From CAZECE01 sp964510525 (GTDB lineage: Bacteria; Pseudomonadota; Gammaproteobacteria; Pseudomonadales; JANQJO01), in contig CAZECE010000010.1 in the NCBI GenBank assembly GCA_964510525.1, forward strand, positions 1-23,870: a stretch of 23,870 bases of DNA, in the 5' to 3' direction. The translations under genes and the position numbers were made by a program. The notes under the pieces were generated by a model. It worked only from the letters and a program-made list of their open reading frames with translations. It searched no databases and was not told where the DNA came from. Every line of letters starts with the position of its first letter. The stretch's first letter is position 1. This document shows positions 14,701 to 21,548 of this stretch, piece after piece.

Positions 14701-15008
14701 GGCAACCCGTAGCGGAAACCGATTTAGTGGCTATGGCCGCCATTTCGGCATTGAATGCGGAATGGGTTGATCATCCAGGCCGGTTTGAGCAATTGATGTC
14801 GGATCCAAAATCGCTGTTAATGCCTTGGTTGCAAGTGCAACTTCAAAAGCAGCGTTTATCCAATGAAGCGTTAGAGCAATCGGTTGCCGATTGGGTAACG
14901 GTGTTGTCAAAAAGCGTTTATGACCACAGACGATTGTTCTCCAGTCATGTCACCGAAAGTAAAACACAACAAACATTCTCTTCGATGGCATCAGAGGTGA
15001 AAGTTTAG
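11778..15008 (+). CDS. large membrane KAP-family P-loop NTPase with Ycf48/BNR-like extracytoplasmic region
   Basis: The 1076-residue protein (from TTG 11778) has six predicted membrane segments: about 7-26, 376-394, 532-549, 579-598, 801-818 and 905-925. Between the first two are at least three Ycf48/BNR-like beta-propeller repeats (about 64-95, 163-198, 203-240), each ending in a G-x-x-W type turn such as LFKTENGGLSW. The KAP ATPase follows, with Walker A G451-EWGSG-K457-S and Walker B VVIFIDDLDR (D650, D651), and a membrane hairpin inserted between them as usual for KAP. A second hairpin encloses an 80-residue polar loop. This topology puts the propeller and polar loop outside and the ATPase inside. 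KAP relatives include PifA of plasmid F (phage exclusion) and animal Kidins220. The start is unclear (see findings). An 18-base repeat lies at 12813-12860. The specific role is unknown; membrane-signal sensing is an inference. Confidence 0.85.
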   Translation: MEPKQRVLMGMMTALIVWMVATFVALQQSPQRDTERVLSGMAWWLSPIEVNPGSRLQPLTGELNSIEQVGNSKTLWAVGEQGLMLWSDDLGFSWQQHRWLLDQQRPMDRSSDGGSHFQLINRAMAASPDQKFPKNAARNYVDFDREMQKQQAIPRLKPLAPNLQSIFFINEREGWLVGDRSTLFKTENGGLSWTALEGAPEGDLRDIVFFGSEEGLLVSAQGVVYQTTTGGQRWERLANQASILPGFFIRQNKQYSWMAEQRILDVSFRGIAENSRARGYRGLAAFNNYRDLLRVGNDLHFRVSAAGELSVSEAAASVNEVFDLDWAPVFQTTLKDQAPINEAAANNQVAVNKQVAINNQDDFEASQMYRKFPAPWYWLLTLCVLVGVFFWALRRQPVILEQSSITDIFTSDRPLKPGDPDPLNFGAIARALSRFMRNPNTEPPLTIAVTGEWGSGKSSLMNLLYHDLKQFGFSPVWFNAWHHQKGDQLLASLYANIKAQALPPWSKVAQGVPVGLLFRLQLLRRRAAQKPLLYFAVIVIFVSAITYLFNDPSSWNKLDISIWISSLANITSDGDLQRNLMVALFGMVPPLAGLVKALQAFGVDPLRLISSGSRKDKKETPDPSARFLFAKDFAEVSQSLELGRVVIFIDDLDRCSHENVLEIMEAINFLAVSGQCYIVLGMAKTWVKTCIALGFKELAMESLKSQEGHSRLTQHTDDQVRRKQFAEHYLEKLINIEVPVPKIEQGDFKALLMSDTQLKSETKQSISESLDASVTGSLLTHLSLTSRISSFVKRLTSVKQYGLTLGVVCAVALGIYIGTGASGDMLNFMNGSQLNGTAAVTNADDAAWNRDTNRYQDKASDPVNQMDTRDSSKRPGLHESLGLQPTPYADSQTHSSLLLASPRMMISLIAVSLLLIIGICWYWLRRPQRIEQDSKSFQQALAVWQPWIQWHNQTPRAVKRYLNRVRYLAMRNREGQPVAETDLVAMAAISALNAEWVDHPGRFEQLMSDPKSLLMPWLQVQLQKQRLSNEALEQSVADWVTVLSKSVYDHRRLFSSHVTESKTQQTFSSMASEVKV
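12813..12860 (+). repeat. 18-base tandem repeat in the KAP juxtamembrane linker
   Basis: Copies start at 12813, 12831 and 12849 (the last partial). The consensus is AACAATCAAGTGGCTGTA and encodes (N-N/K-Q-V-A-V/I) units such as NNQVAV and NKQVAI. The repeat lies just before the second membrane segment, in a stretch predicted to be an extracytoplasmic stalk between propeller and membrane. Confidence 0.8.
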
Positions 15009-15024
15009 AGGTGAAAGTTTAGAG
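14993..15024. repeat. 14-base tandem duplication across two convergent stop codons
   Basis: GAGGTGAAAGTTTA occurs at 14994-15007 and again at 15008-15021, and the period-14 tract runs 14993-15024. It contains the TAG of the KAP gene (15006-15008) and the TAA of the converging glycosyltransferase gene (15007-15005). There is no terminator between the two genes. Confidence 0.9.
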
Positions 15025-16078
15025 CGTTCGCTACCTGTTGCAGCACCTCGTTCACGGTAATCAATGACATTGCTTTTGGGTGATGTACCCGCGTGTGCCA
15101 CTTTGCCATCTCATAGGAATAGCCCAAATAGGTTTCAACGGCCGCCGGGTATTTGTTGACGCAAAATTCAGTGGCTTTGTATGGCCCTGTGAGTTCTGGG
15201 CGGGCGACAGCATACAGCCCCACAACAGGGATTTTGAGGGCGCGCGCGAGATGCACAGGTCCTGTGTCTGGCGCAATCAACGCATCGCATTGTTTTAAAA
15301 TACTGCTTAATTGTGGCAGGGTGGTGGTACCAATGGTATTCAGTACTCGTTTGCCAGCATGAGGGGGCAGTTTTTGCATGAGGTGTTGGCCAATGTGTTG
15401 TTCTTTTTCAGTCCGGCCTCCTACCAAGACCAAATTAACGTCATTGTATTCCAATAGCAAAGACAGTATGCACTCTTCAAAGCAGTGGGTTGGCCAGTCT
15501 CGTTCTGATTTTGAAGCACAAGGAGCGATGGCTATCCAGCGCTCGGAAGACTCTAAACGCTCTTTGGCTTCTTGGTCGGCTTTATAGTCGGTCAAAATTG
15601 GCCAAGAATCCGTGGGAGTGGCGTTGATATTGGTATCGGGGAAATGGTGTTTTAGGGGCTCTAAAAATTGATAAAAACCATCCAATAAATGTCCATGAGC
15701 AGTGGGAATGCGTTCATGGGTAAATAGGGCGTGGCCATCCCTAGCGCGAGTGCGATCAAAGCCAATTTTGTGCTTTGATCGAAGCAATGGGTAAAGTAAA
15801 TTGATTCGTAGAGAGGCTTGCATGGCCAGGATGCACTCGTAGCGTTTGGCTTTATGTTGAGACCAAAATTCGTAATACGAACGGAGTGTGCTGGGTTTGT
15901 CAATCAGCTGCACAATGACGTTACCAGGGAACTCAAACAGTTTTTGAGACAGCGTACTGGTGATCCATAAAATTTGAGTATTAGGCAGTTGGTTGGCAAG
16001 ACTTTGCACAGCAGAGCTACAGAGAATAAGGTCACCCAGCGCAGAAAATCGAACAATGGCAATTTGACTCGTTTCCAA
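15005..16078 (-). CDS. glycosyltransferase family 9 (heptosyltransferase-like)
   Basis: Family 9 enzymes add heptose or related sugars to lipopolysaccharide core at the inner membrane. The 357-residue protein shows the family N-terminus IAIVRFSALGDLILCSSAV, IGFDRTRARDG, and the nucleotide-sugar binding segment APDTGPVHLARALKIPVVGLY followed by PELTGPY. WaaF/WaaC-type activity is likely, but the exact acceptor cannot be told. The start is TTG at 16078: the conserved core begins six residues later, no ATG is nearby, and AAGGA lies 6 bases upstream, so the TTG is well supported. The 3' end overlaps the convergent KAP gene by four bases within a 14-base duplication. No other LPS genes are in the window. 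Confidence 0.9.
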   Translation of the reverse strand: METSQIAIVRFSALGDLILCSSAVQSLANQLPNTQILWITSTLSQKLFEFPGNVIVQLIDKPSTLRSYYEFWSQHKAKRYECILAMQASLRINLLYPLLRSKHKIGFDRTRARDGHALFTHERIPTAHGHLLDGFYQFLEPLKHHFPDTNINATPTDSWPILTDYKADQEAKERLESSERWIAIAPCASKSERDWPTHCFEECILSLLLEYNDVNLVLVGGRTEKEQHIGQHLMQKLPPHAGKRVLNTIGTTTLPQLSSILKQCDALIAPDTGPVHLARALKIPVVGLYAVARPELTGPYKATEFCVNKYPAAVETYLGYSYEMAKWHTRVHHPKAMSLITVNEVLQQVANALNFHL

Positions 16079-16135
16079 AGAAAATCCTTTTCTTATTTAG
16101 GCCTTGTCGTTTAAGAGAGAGCACTTTGACCGGCA

Positions 16136-16183
16136 GCCGCATTATTCTTTAGTCACATTATCCATTAGCTGCATTATCGATAT
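16136..16183. repeat. degenerate 16-base tandem repeat at the cyclase stop codon
   Basis: Three units start at 16136, 16152 and 16168, sharing the core CATTAT at the same position. On the coding strand the first two read AATGCAGCTAATGGAT and AATGTGACTAAAGAAT. The repeat begins in the last codons of the diguanylate cyclase and continues past its stop codon. Confidence 0.55.
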
Positions 16184-17186
16184 CAGACAAACGGTAATCT
16201 TCCCAAACGACGTTGTTTTTACCCGAATGTTTCGCGGTATACAAGGCGCTGTCGGCGGAATGCAAAATTTCCATGTAGCTGGAAGCCGCATAAGGCTGCG
16301 TGGGATCATAAGTGGCAATGCCACCACTGACGGTGACGATGTTAAATGGGCTGTTCTCATGCGGCATGTTCTTTTCCGAAAAATTCGCTAAAATTCTATT
16401 GGCAACTTTCAAGGCAATGTCTTTTGGGGTATTGGGTAATGTGAGCAGCAGCTCCTCCCCTCCATAGCGAAACAACTGATCATTGTTTCGAGTTTTTTCT
16501 TGAATCGTCTGAGTGACCGATTTGAGCGTCTTATCCCCTTCTAGATGGCCATAGTGATCGTTGTATTGTTTGAAATAATCGACATCGAATAGTATGACGC
16601 TGTACGCTTGTTTCAATTCGGTGCTTTCTTTGTGTAAGGATTCCAAGGCCGTTGTCATCGCACGGCGGTTGCCGATTTCGAGTAGTGCATCCATGTAGCT
16701 CATGGACGTCAATTGTTGATTGGCTTGCAATAATTTTTCAGTTTCGTTGTTGATACGACGATCGACGTATTGGGCTTGTGTTTTCACCAGTCTTGCGTAA
16801 GCCAGTGTCAGTTGTTGTGGGCTTACGGTGCCAATCACCTTCCCTTTTAAATCCGTGACGATGCAATGTTTGAATTTGTCCTTTTGCATGCGTTCAATTG
16901 CTGAGGACACTAGGCAGGTTTGATCTAAGAAAGTGAGCTCAGGGTTCATCATGTCTTGAGCGTATAGTTGGGAGTTGTAGGGATTTTGGATGATCAAATC
17001 TGCGATTCTCACCAGCTCATATTGCTCGATTATTCCCTCGATTTTATTGAGCTCGCCAACCAGTACTTCTGAAACGCGATGTTGCGTCATGCATTTAATC
17101 ACATGAGTTAAGCTGTCTTGTGGGCTAACGAAAACCAAATTTTTTTCGATAATTTCCCCGAGCTTTGGTTCTTCTAATTGCAGCAC
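16158..17186 (-). CDS. diguanylate cyclase with CBS-domain pair and GGDEF domain
   Basis: The enzyme is predicted to make cyclic di-GMP from two GTP. The 342 residues contain two CBS domains (about 10-65 and 75-130), which in general bind adenosine nucleotides and act as a sensor. A short helical linker (about 138-162) and a GGDEF domain follow. The metal-binding Asp is D201 in ILFDVDYFKQYND, and the active-site motif is G242-G-E-E-L246, a variant of GGEEF with Leu last. An inhibitory-site RxxD (R233-N-N-D236) lies exactly five residues before it. The key catalytic residues are present, so activity is likely. No membrane segment is seen. The start is GTG 17186, supported by AAGGA about 6 bases upstream. 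The gene is downstream of the unrecognised 269-residue gene on the same strand. Confidence 0.93.
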   Translation of the reverse strand: MLQLEEPKLGEIIEKNLVFVSPQDSLTHVIKCMTQHRVSEVLVGELNKIEGIIEQYELVRIADLIIQNPYNSQLYAQDMMNPELTFLDQTCLVSSAIERMQKDKFKHCIVTDLKGKVIGTVSPQQLTLAYARLVKTQAQYVDRRINNETEKLLQANQQLTSMSYMDALLEIGNRRAMTTALESLHKESTELKQAYSVILFDVDYFKQYNDHYGHLEGDKTLKSVTQTIQEKTRNNDQLFRYGGEELLLTLPNTPKDIALKVANRILANFSEKNMPHENSPFNIVTVSGGIATYDPTQPYAASSYMEILHSADSALYTAKHSGKNNVVWEDYRLSDIDNAANG

Positions 17187-17291
17187 AGATAGTCCTTAGT
17201 TCATGTGTTTTTTAATCTGTTTACTCTCTAAGTTTATGCATGAAAGTGGTTTTTTTCACCGTTTGTTGCGATCTTTTCTTTAAAGAGCAAA

Positions 17292-17318
17292 GGATACAAA
17301 ATGTATATTTTTGTATCC
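17292..17318 (-). terminator. 10-base-pair hairpin between the 269-residue gene and the cyclase
   Basis: GGATACAAAA (17292-17301) and TTTTGTATCC (17309-17318) form a perfect 10-pair stem with a 7-base loop. Read on the minus strand it is followed by TTTGCTCTTTA, a broken T tract, so it could end the 269-residue gene transcript before the cyclase. A second, weaker hairpin (GGGTG 17374-17378 / CACCC 17391-17395) lies right after that gene's stop codon. Confidence 0.45.
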
Positions 17319-17400
17319 CCCTGTTTTAGGCAGTTTTATGTACTTGCTTAGAGAGTGCAGTAAAAGATAAACAGGGTGTATATTTTGTGGCACCCAAGAT

Positions 17401-18210
17401 TTATGATACCGATTTCTTTTTGGCAACCTCATGATTGGCGGTGATGTCATGGTGTTCTTTGAGTTTTGCTTCCCACTGTTCATATAGGTTGGGCAAGGCA
17501 AGCATGACTTGTAAATTAAACATTCGATACAGCAGCCATTCGATGTCGCGATTCTCTCTGCTCAGCTTGTTCACGATCGGTGTCATGAGTTTAATGATAT
17601 TGACGGGGTTGCATCGAAACAACATTTTGGAGAAGGGCAGTCCGCGTAAGTCATGTTCGGATCGATAACCTGAACGATACAGCATTAATTTGAAGCGTTG
17701 AATCGCGGCGTGGATACTGTCTTGTAGTTCATTGTGTAGGGCCAGCTCTTGATCATTGGCGCTGATTAAACCCTCTAGGCCAATATTGCAGATGGAGTCA
17801 ATGTTTTCTGTGTTGATGCTGTAGTAAGGGCTAATACGATCCTGGAGTCGTTCTGTGAGCCATTTTTCGAAGACTGGTTTGATTTTTTGCATATTGGTGA
17901 GGGTATTATCTTTCGCCTCATTTTGGGTCATTTTTTGCTTGTCACTCAGGTATTGGAAATTCCAGTTAATTAAGCGTTCCATGGATTGATCGTAGGCATT
18001 TACCACCGAGTTAACGGTATCGCTTTCGAGTGCCTTAAAGATATCTTGCAGTAACTGCATGGCGTGGTTTTTTTGGCTGTCATGGTCAACGTTGGAGGAG
18101 GTTTCGTTAGTGACTAAGTGCATGTGGCATTTTTTCACAGGATCGGTCTTAGAAGAGTCGATATTTTCTTTCCTCATTGGATTGATGTCCTTTCGAGATA
18201 GACTGTGCAT
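17401..18210 (-). CDS. unrecognised 269-residue protein
   Basis: I do not recognise this family. The protein appears soluble and largely helical, with no signal peptide and no membrane segment. The first 45 residues are charged and polar and look disordered. The middle (about 48-240) reads as amphipathic helices, with conserved-looking patches YDQSMERLINWNFQYL, SGYRSEHDLRGLPFSKMLF and RDIEWLLYRMFNLQVMLALP. The tail is Lys-rich. The ATG at 18210 has GAGG about 9 bases upstream. An internal ATG 12 codons in also has an AAAGGA upstream and could be used. The gene precedes the CBS-GGDEF cyclase on the same strand, with hairpins between them, so a shared role in c-di-GMP signalling is only a suggestion. 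Confidence 0.75.
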   Translation of the reverse strand: MHSLSRKDINPMRKENIDSSKTDPVKKCHMHLVTNETSSNVDHDSQKNHAMQLLQDIFKALESDTVNSVVNAYDQSMERLINWNFQYLSDKQKMTQNEAKDNTLTNMQKIKPVFEKWLTERLQDRISPYYSINTENIDSICNIGLEGLISANDQELALHNELQDSIHAAIQRFKLMLYRSGYRSEHDLRGLPFSKMLFRCNPVNIIKLMTPIVNKLSRENRDIEWLLYRMFNLQVMLALPNLYEQWEAKLKEHHDITANHEVAKKKSVS

Positions 18211-18480
18211 AATAAGTATCCTCAGAGTGTGTCGGTGTTAAGCTGAGTTCTGACTTCAGTATAAGCAGAGCTTGCAGAGGTCGTATTAGCCGGGACTGTT
18301 GATAACGAGGAAAATAGAAACAAGTGAATGAAAAGGCAGGGTGAATCAAAAACTTAGTGAAAGTTTTCAATTGGTGCCTTTCGGTAAGTGAATGTAAGCA
18401 GTGTAACGGCTTTGTAAACGAAAGTGATAGCTGAGCGATAAGGCCGTTGATAAGAATTTGAAAAGCCTTGATAAAGCGTA
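18211..18480. other. 270-base intergenic region, nothing firm
   Basis: This lies after the gatB stop and before the 269-residue gene, both on the minus strand. A long-range inverted repeat (AACGGCTTT near 18407 and AAGGCCGTT about 30 bases on, with one G-U) is too loosely spaced to be a convincing terminator. A -10-like TATACT on the minus strand (18263-18258) has no matching -35. Confidence 0.4.
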
Positions 18481-19935
18481 TCAGAGCAGCTCGTTAAGCA
18501 ATTGATTGACCTGCTTGGGGTTCGCCTGGCCGGAAGAGGCTTTCATCACCTGGCCAACAAAATACCCAATCAGTTTCTTTTGTTTTTCGGGTGGAGCCGC
18601 TCGGTATTGTTCGGCTTGCTTAGCGTTTGCTTCAATAACGCTTACAACGATTTGTTTGAGCGCACCACTGTCCGATATCTGGCTTAAGTTTTGTGACTCA
18701 ATCAAGAGATCAGGGTCTTGGGGTGACGACCATAATTGAGTTAGCAAGGATTTTGCCATTTTGCCCGATAGGGTGTTATCCGTAATGCGCGCAATTAACT
18801 TACCGAGTTGATTGGCCGCGATGGGCACTTGGCGGAAGCTGACCTGATGTTGATTGGCTAAGCCTAACAATTCTGTGGTGACCCAATTGCTGCATACTTT
18901 TGCCGAAGTGTCTGCAGTTGTTTGGGTTGCGGCTTGGTACACGGCTTCAAAGTAGTCAGCAATATCACGAGATTGGGTCAATACCAGTGTGTCGGACTCT
19001 GTCAGTTGGTAATCGGTTAAAAACCTAGAAACTTTTTCCTTAGGCAGTTCGGGTAATTGAGATTTAATTTCACTGAGCAGCTCAGGTCGAATTTCAATGG
19101 GGGGAATATCTGGGTCCGGAAAGTACCGATAGTCATGCGCGTCCTCTTTGGAGCGCATCGGGCGCGTGGTGTGATTGGAGGTATCAAACAGCCGCGTTTC
19201 TTGGCGTATTTCGCCGCCTTGTTCAAGCACTTGAATGTGGCGCTCAATTTCATGATCGATGGCTAACTGCACAAAGCGAAACGAATTGATGTTTTTGATT
19301 TCAGTACGGGTGCCTAAGGTTTGGCTGCCGGTAGGGCGTACAGAGACGTTCACATCGCAGCGCATAGAGCCCGCTGAGAGATCACCGTCGCAGATGTCAA
19401 GGTAGGTCACCAGCTGGTGAATGTTTTTGTAATACGCGACGGCTTCGTCACTGGAAGACATCTCCGGTTCAGAGACAATTTCAAGCAGCGGGGTGCCCGC
19501 TCGATTTAAGTCAATGGCGGATGCGTTGGCACGTAGATCGTGAATCGATTTGCCGGCATCCTCTTCGAGATGGGCTCGGGTAATACCAATTGTTTTTTCA
19601 GTTCCATCTACTGTGATGGTGAGCTTGCCTGGACCGACGATGGGGCTTTCATATTGGCTGATTTGATACCCTTTGGGTAAGTCGGGATAAAAATAATTTT
19701 TTCGAGCAAAGATGGAGGTGGGTGGTATGTCTGCGCCAATCGCTAAGCCAAATAACAACGCCATTTCCACGGCCCGTTGGTTCACGACCGGCAGCACTCC
19801 GGGTAAGCCAAGATCAACCGTACATGCTTGAGCATTGGGTTCCGCACCAAATGTGGTGGCGGCACCTGAAAAAATTTTGGATTGGGTGGCCAGTTGAACG
19901 TGAATTTCAAGACCGATGACGGGTTCCCAGGACAT
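18481..19935 (-). CDS. gatB: Asp/Glu-tRNA amidotransferase subunit B
   Basis: GatB is the kinase and tRNA-binding subunit of GatCAB, which converts Glu-tRNA(Gln) and/or Asp-tRNA(Asn) to the amidated forms. I start it at ATG 19935 (MSWEPVIGLEIHVQLATQSKIFSG, 484 residues), supported by GGAG about 9 bases upstream and by the family N-terminus. An in-frame TTG at 19950 would add five residues. Typical segments are DLGLPGVLPVVN, RKNYFYPDLPKGYQISQY, HLEEDAGKSIHD, DLNRAGTPLLEIVSEPE, SMRCDVNVSVRP, and TEIKNINSFRFVQLAIDHEIERH. The C-terminal helical and tail (YqeY-like) domains are complete, ending in QANPKQVNQLLNELL. It is the last gene of the gatC-gatA-gatB cluster. Confidence 0.96.
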   Translation of the reverse strand: MSWEPVIGLEIHVQLATQSKIFSGAATTFGAEPNAQACTVDLGLPGVLPVVNQRAVEMALLFGLAIGADIPPTSIFARKNYFYPDLPKGYQISQYESPIVGPGKLTITVDGTEKTIGITRAHLEEDAGKSIHDLRANASAIDLNRAGTPLLEIVSEPEMSSSDEAVAYYKNIHQLVTYLDICDGDLSAGSMRCDVNVSVRPTGSQTLGTRTEIKNINSFRFVQLAIDHEIERHIQVLEQGGEIRQETRLFDTSNHTTRPMRSKEDAHDYRYFPDPDIPPIEIRPELLSEIKSQLPELPKEKVSRFLTDYQLTESDTLVLTQSRDIADYFEAVYQAATQTTADTSAKVCSNWVTTELLGLANQHQVSFRQVPIAANQLGKLIARITDNTLSGKMAKSLLTQLWSSPQDPDLLIESQNLSQISDSGALKQIVVSVIEANAKQAEQYRAAPPEKQKKLIGYFVGQVMKASSGQANPKQVNQLLNELL

Positions 19936-19987
19936 GTTGTTAAACTCCAATGCGTGCGATGATTGCCATTCCGTGCTTAAACAGATG

Positions 19988-20019
19988 CTTTAATTAACAT
20001 AAGCTTTAATTAACGTAGG
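19988..20019. repeat. two adjacent 16-base copies at the gatA stop codon
   Basis: CTTTAATTAACATAAG (19988-20003) is followed without a gap by CTTTAATTAACGTAGG (20004-20019), agreeing at 14 of 16 positions. On the coding strand the second copy encodes the GatA C-terminus AYVN plus stop. The first copy, past the stop, repeats the same letters and would spell AYVN-stop again in another frame. Confidence 0.85.
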
Positions 20020-21463
20020 CTTCAGGAATTTGCTGATGCCAATCGGTTAACTGTTGAAATTGATGGCCGAAATTCAGCAGCTTTGCTTCTGAAAACCCCG
20101 GGCCAATTAATTGAAAACCGACCGGCATGTGATGGCTAAAACCGCCCGGCAATGAAATGGCCGGCAATCCGGCTAAGTTGACGGAGATGGTGTAAATATC
20201 ACTGAGATACATGCTCAAGGGGTCTTGGTTTTTTTCGTTAAATCTAAACGCTGTGGTCGGCGTGCTGGGGGCAAAAATCAAATCAACTTCTTTAAATGCG
20301 TTTAAGAAATCTTGTTGAATGAGGTGGCGAATCCTTTGGGCTTGTCGATAATAAGCGTCGTAATAACCCGTGCACAGGGTATAGGTGCCCATTAAAATGC
20401 GTCGTTTAACTTCTTCACCAAAGCCCTCCGCGCGTGAGCGTTTGTAAAGGTCTTCCAGGTCTTGCGGTTTGTCGCACCGATGCCCAAAGCGCACGCCATC
20501 GTACCGAGCCAAGTTTGAGGAACATTCTGCTGGGGCAATCACGTAATACGCTGGGATGGCCGAATCAGTGTGCGTTAGATCCACTTCTTTAATCTCCACG
20601 CCCAAGGACGTGAATTGTTTAATGACGTCGTCCAGCAAGGATTTGATTTCGGGATTTAAATGGTCATTAAAGAACTGCTTGGGCAAACCTAGTGTCTGGC
20701 CTTTAAGCGGTTGATCCAGGTGAGCTGCATAATGAGGCACTATTGCATTAGAGGAGGTGCCGTCTTTGGAATCATGCCCCGCTATTAGTTCTAAAAGATC
20801 GCAGCAATCTTCTGCGGAGCTGGCGAGGAGGCCGGCTTGATCAAGGCTGGACGCAAACGCGATCATGCCCCAACGAGACACACGACCATAGGTCGGCTTG
20901 ATGCCTGTAACGCCGCAAAAACTCGCCGGTTGTCTTACTGAGCCACCGGTATCAGTGCCTGTCGCAAAGGGGGTGAGCCGAGCCGCTACAGACGCGGCCG
21001 AACCACCCGAAGAGCCTCCTGGCACGTGTTCGAGATTCCAAGGGTTGGATGCTGGCCCAAAAAAACTGGTTTCATTGGAAGAGCCCATGGCAAACTCATC
21101 CATGTTGACTTTGCCGAGAGTGGGCATGTGCTGTTCAAGGCAGCGTTGCGTGACCGTTGATTCATAAGGCGGTATAAAGTCGGACAGCATCTTTGAGCCG
21201 CAGGTGGTGCGAATCTGCTTCGTGCAAAAAATGTCTTTGTGTGCGATTGGGATGCCGGTTAATGGATGACTGTTGCCTGATGCAATAGCATCATCAGCCG
21301 CTTTGGCCTGAGTCAGCGCTTCGTCTTCACAGACGGTGATAAAACCGTTGAGTGTTTTATCATGTGTTTGGATGCGCTCTAAAAAGTGGGTTGTCAGCTC
21401 GACTGAGCTGAAGCTTTTATCTTTAAGGCCGTGCGCCAGTTCTCGAATGGATAGTGAATGCAT
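20006..21463 (-). CDS. gatA: Asp/Glu-tRNA amidotransferase subunit A
   Basis: GatA is the amidase-signature subunit that releases ammonia from glutamine for GatB. The 485-residue length is normal. The Ser-cis-Ser-Lys triad is present: K76 in GIPIAHKDIFCT, S151 in the GGSSGGSAAS stretch and the nucleophile S175 in GTDTGGSVRQPASFCG. KPTYGRVSRWGMIAFASSLDQAG and the C-terminal FAPSTPTTAF and NLAGLPAISLPGG segments also fit GatA. The ATG at 21463 gives MHSLSIRELAHGL, the usual beginning. gatC is 85 bases upstream, and the spacer contains a loose 17-base repeat (TTGAGT-A/G-AAAGG at 21492 and 21509). A 16-base duplication covers the stop codon. Confidence 0.96.
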   Translation of the reverse strand: MHSLSIRELAHGLKDKSFSSVELTTHFLERIQTHDKTLNGFITVCEDEALTQAKAADDAIASGNSHPLTGIPIAHKDIFCTKQIRTTCGSKMLSDFIPPYESTVTQRCLEQHMPTLGKVNMDEFAMGSSNETSFFGPASNPWNLEHVPGGSSGGSAASVAARLTPFATGTDTGGSVRQPASFCGVTGIKPTYGRVSRWGMIAFASSLDQAGLLASSAEDCCDLLELIAGHDSKDGTSSNAIVPHYAAHLDQPLKGQTLGLPKQFFNDHLNPEIKSLLDDVIKQFTSLGVEIKEVDLTHTDSAIPAYYVIAPAECSSNLARYDGVRFGHRCDKPQDLEDLYKRSRAEGFGEEVKRRILMGTYTLCTGYYDAYYRQAQRIRHLIQQDFLNAFKEVDLIFAPSTPTTAFRFNEKNQDPLSMYLSDIYTISVNLAGLPAISLPGGFSHHMPVGFQLIGPGFSEAKLLNFGHQFQQLTDWHQQIPEAYVN

Positions 21464-21548
21464 TAGATGTAGCTACCTGGCAAATTAAGAGTTGAGTAAA
21501 AGGAAGTGTTGAGTGAAAGGGGTAGGCAGTTAAGAGCAAAAAAGACCG

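Noticed and set aside
10825..15008. queF plus KAP as a 7-deazaguanine-based DNA modification or defence system
   Set aside because: queF here is the ordinary long-form tRNA-pathway reductase, which consumes preQ0, and no DpdA-like or transglycosylase gene is present. Adjacency alone does not support a joint system.
17280..17501. 73-codon minus-strand ORF
   Set aside because: Overlaps the end of the 269-residue gene in another frame and spans the hairpins after it; shows no coding features.
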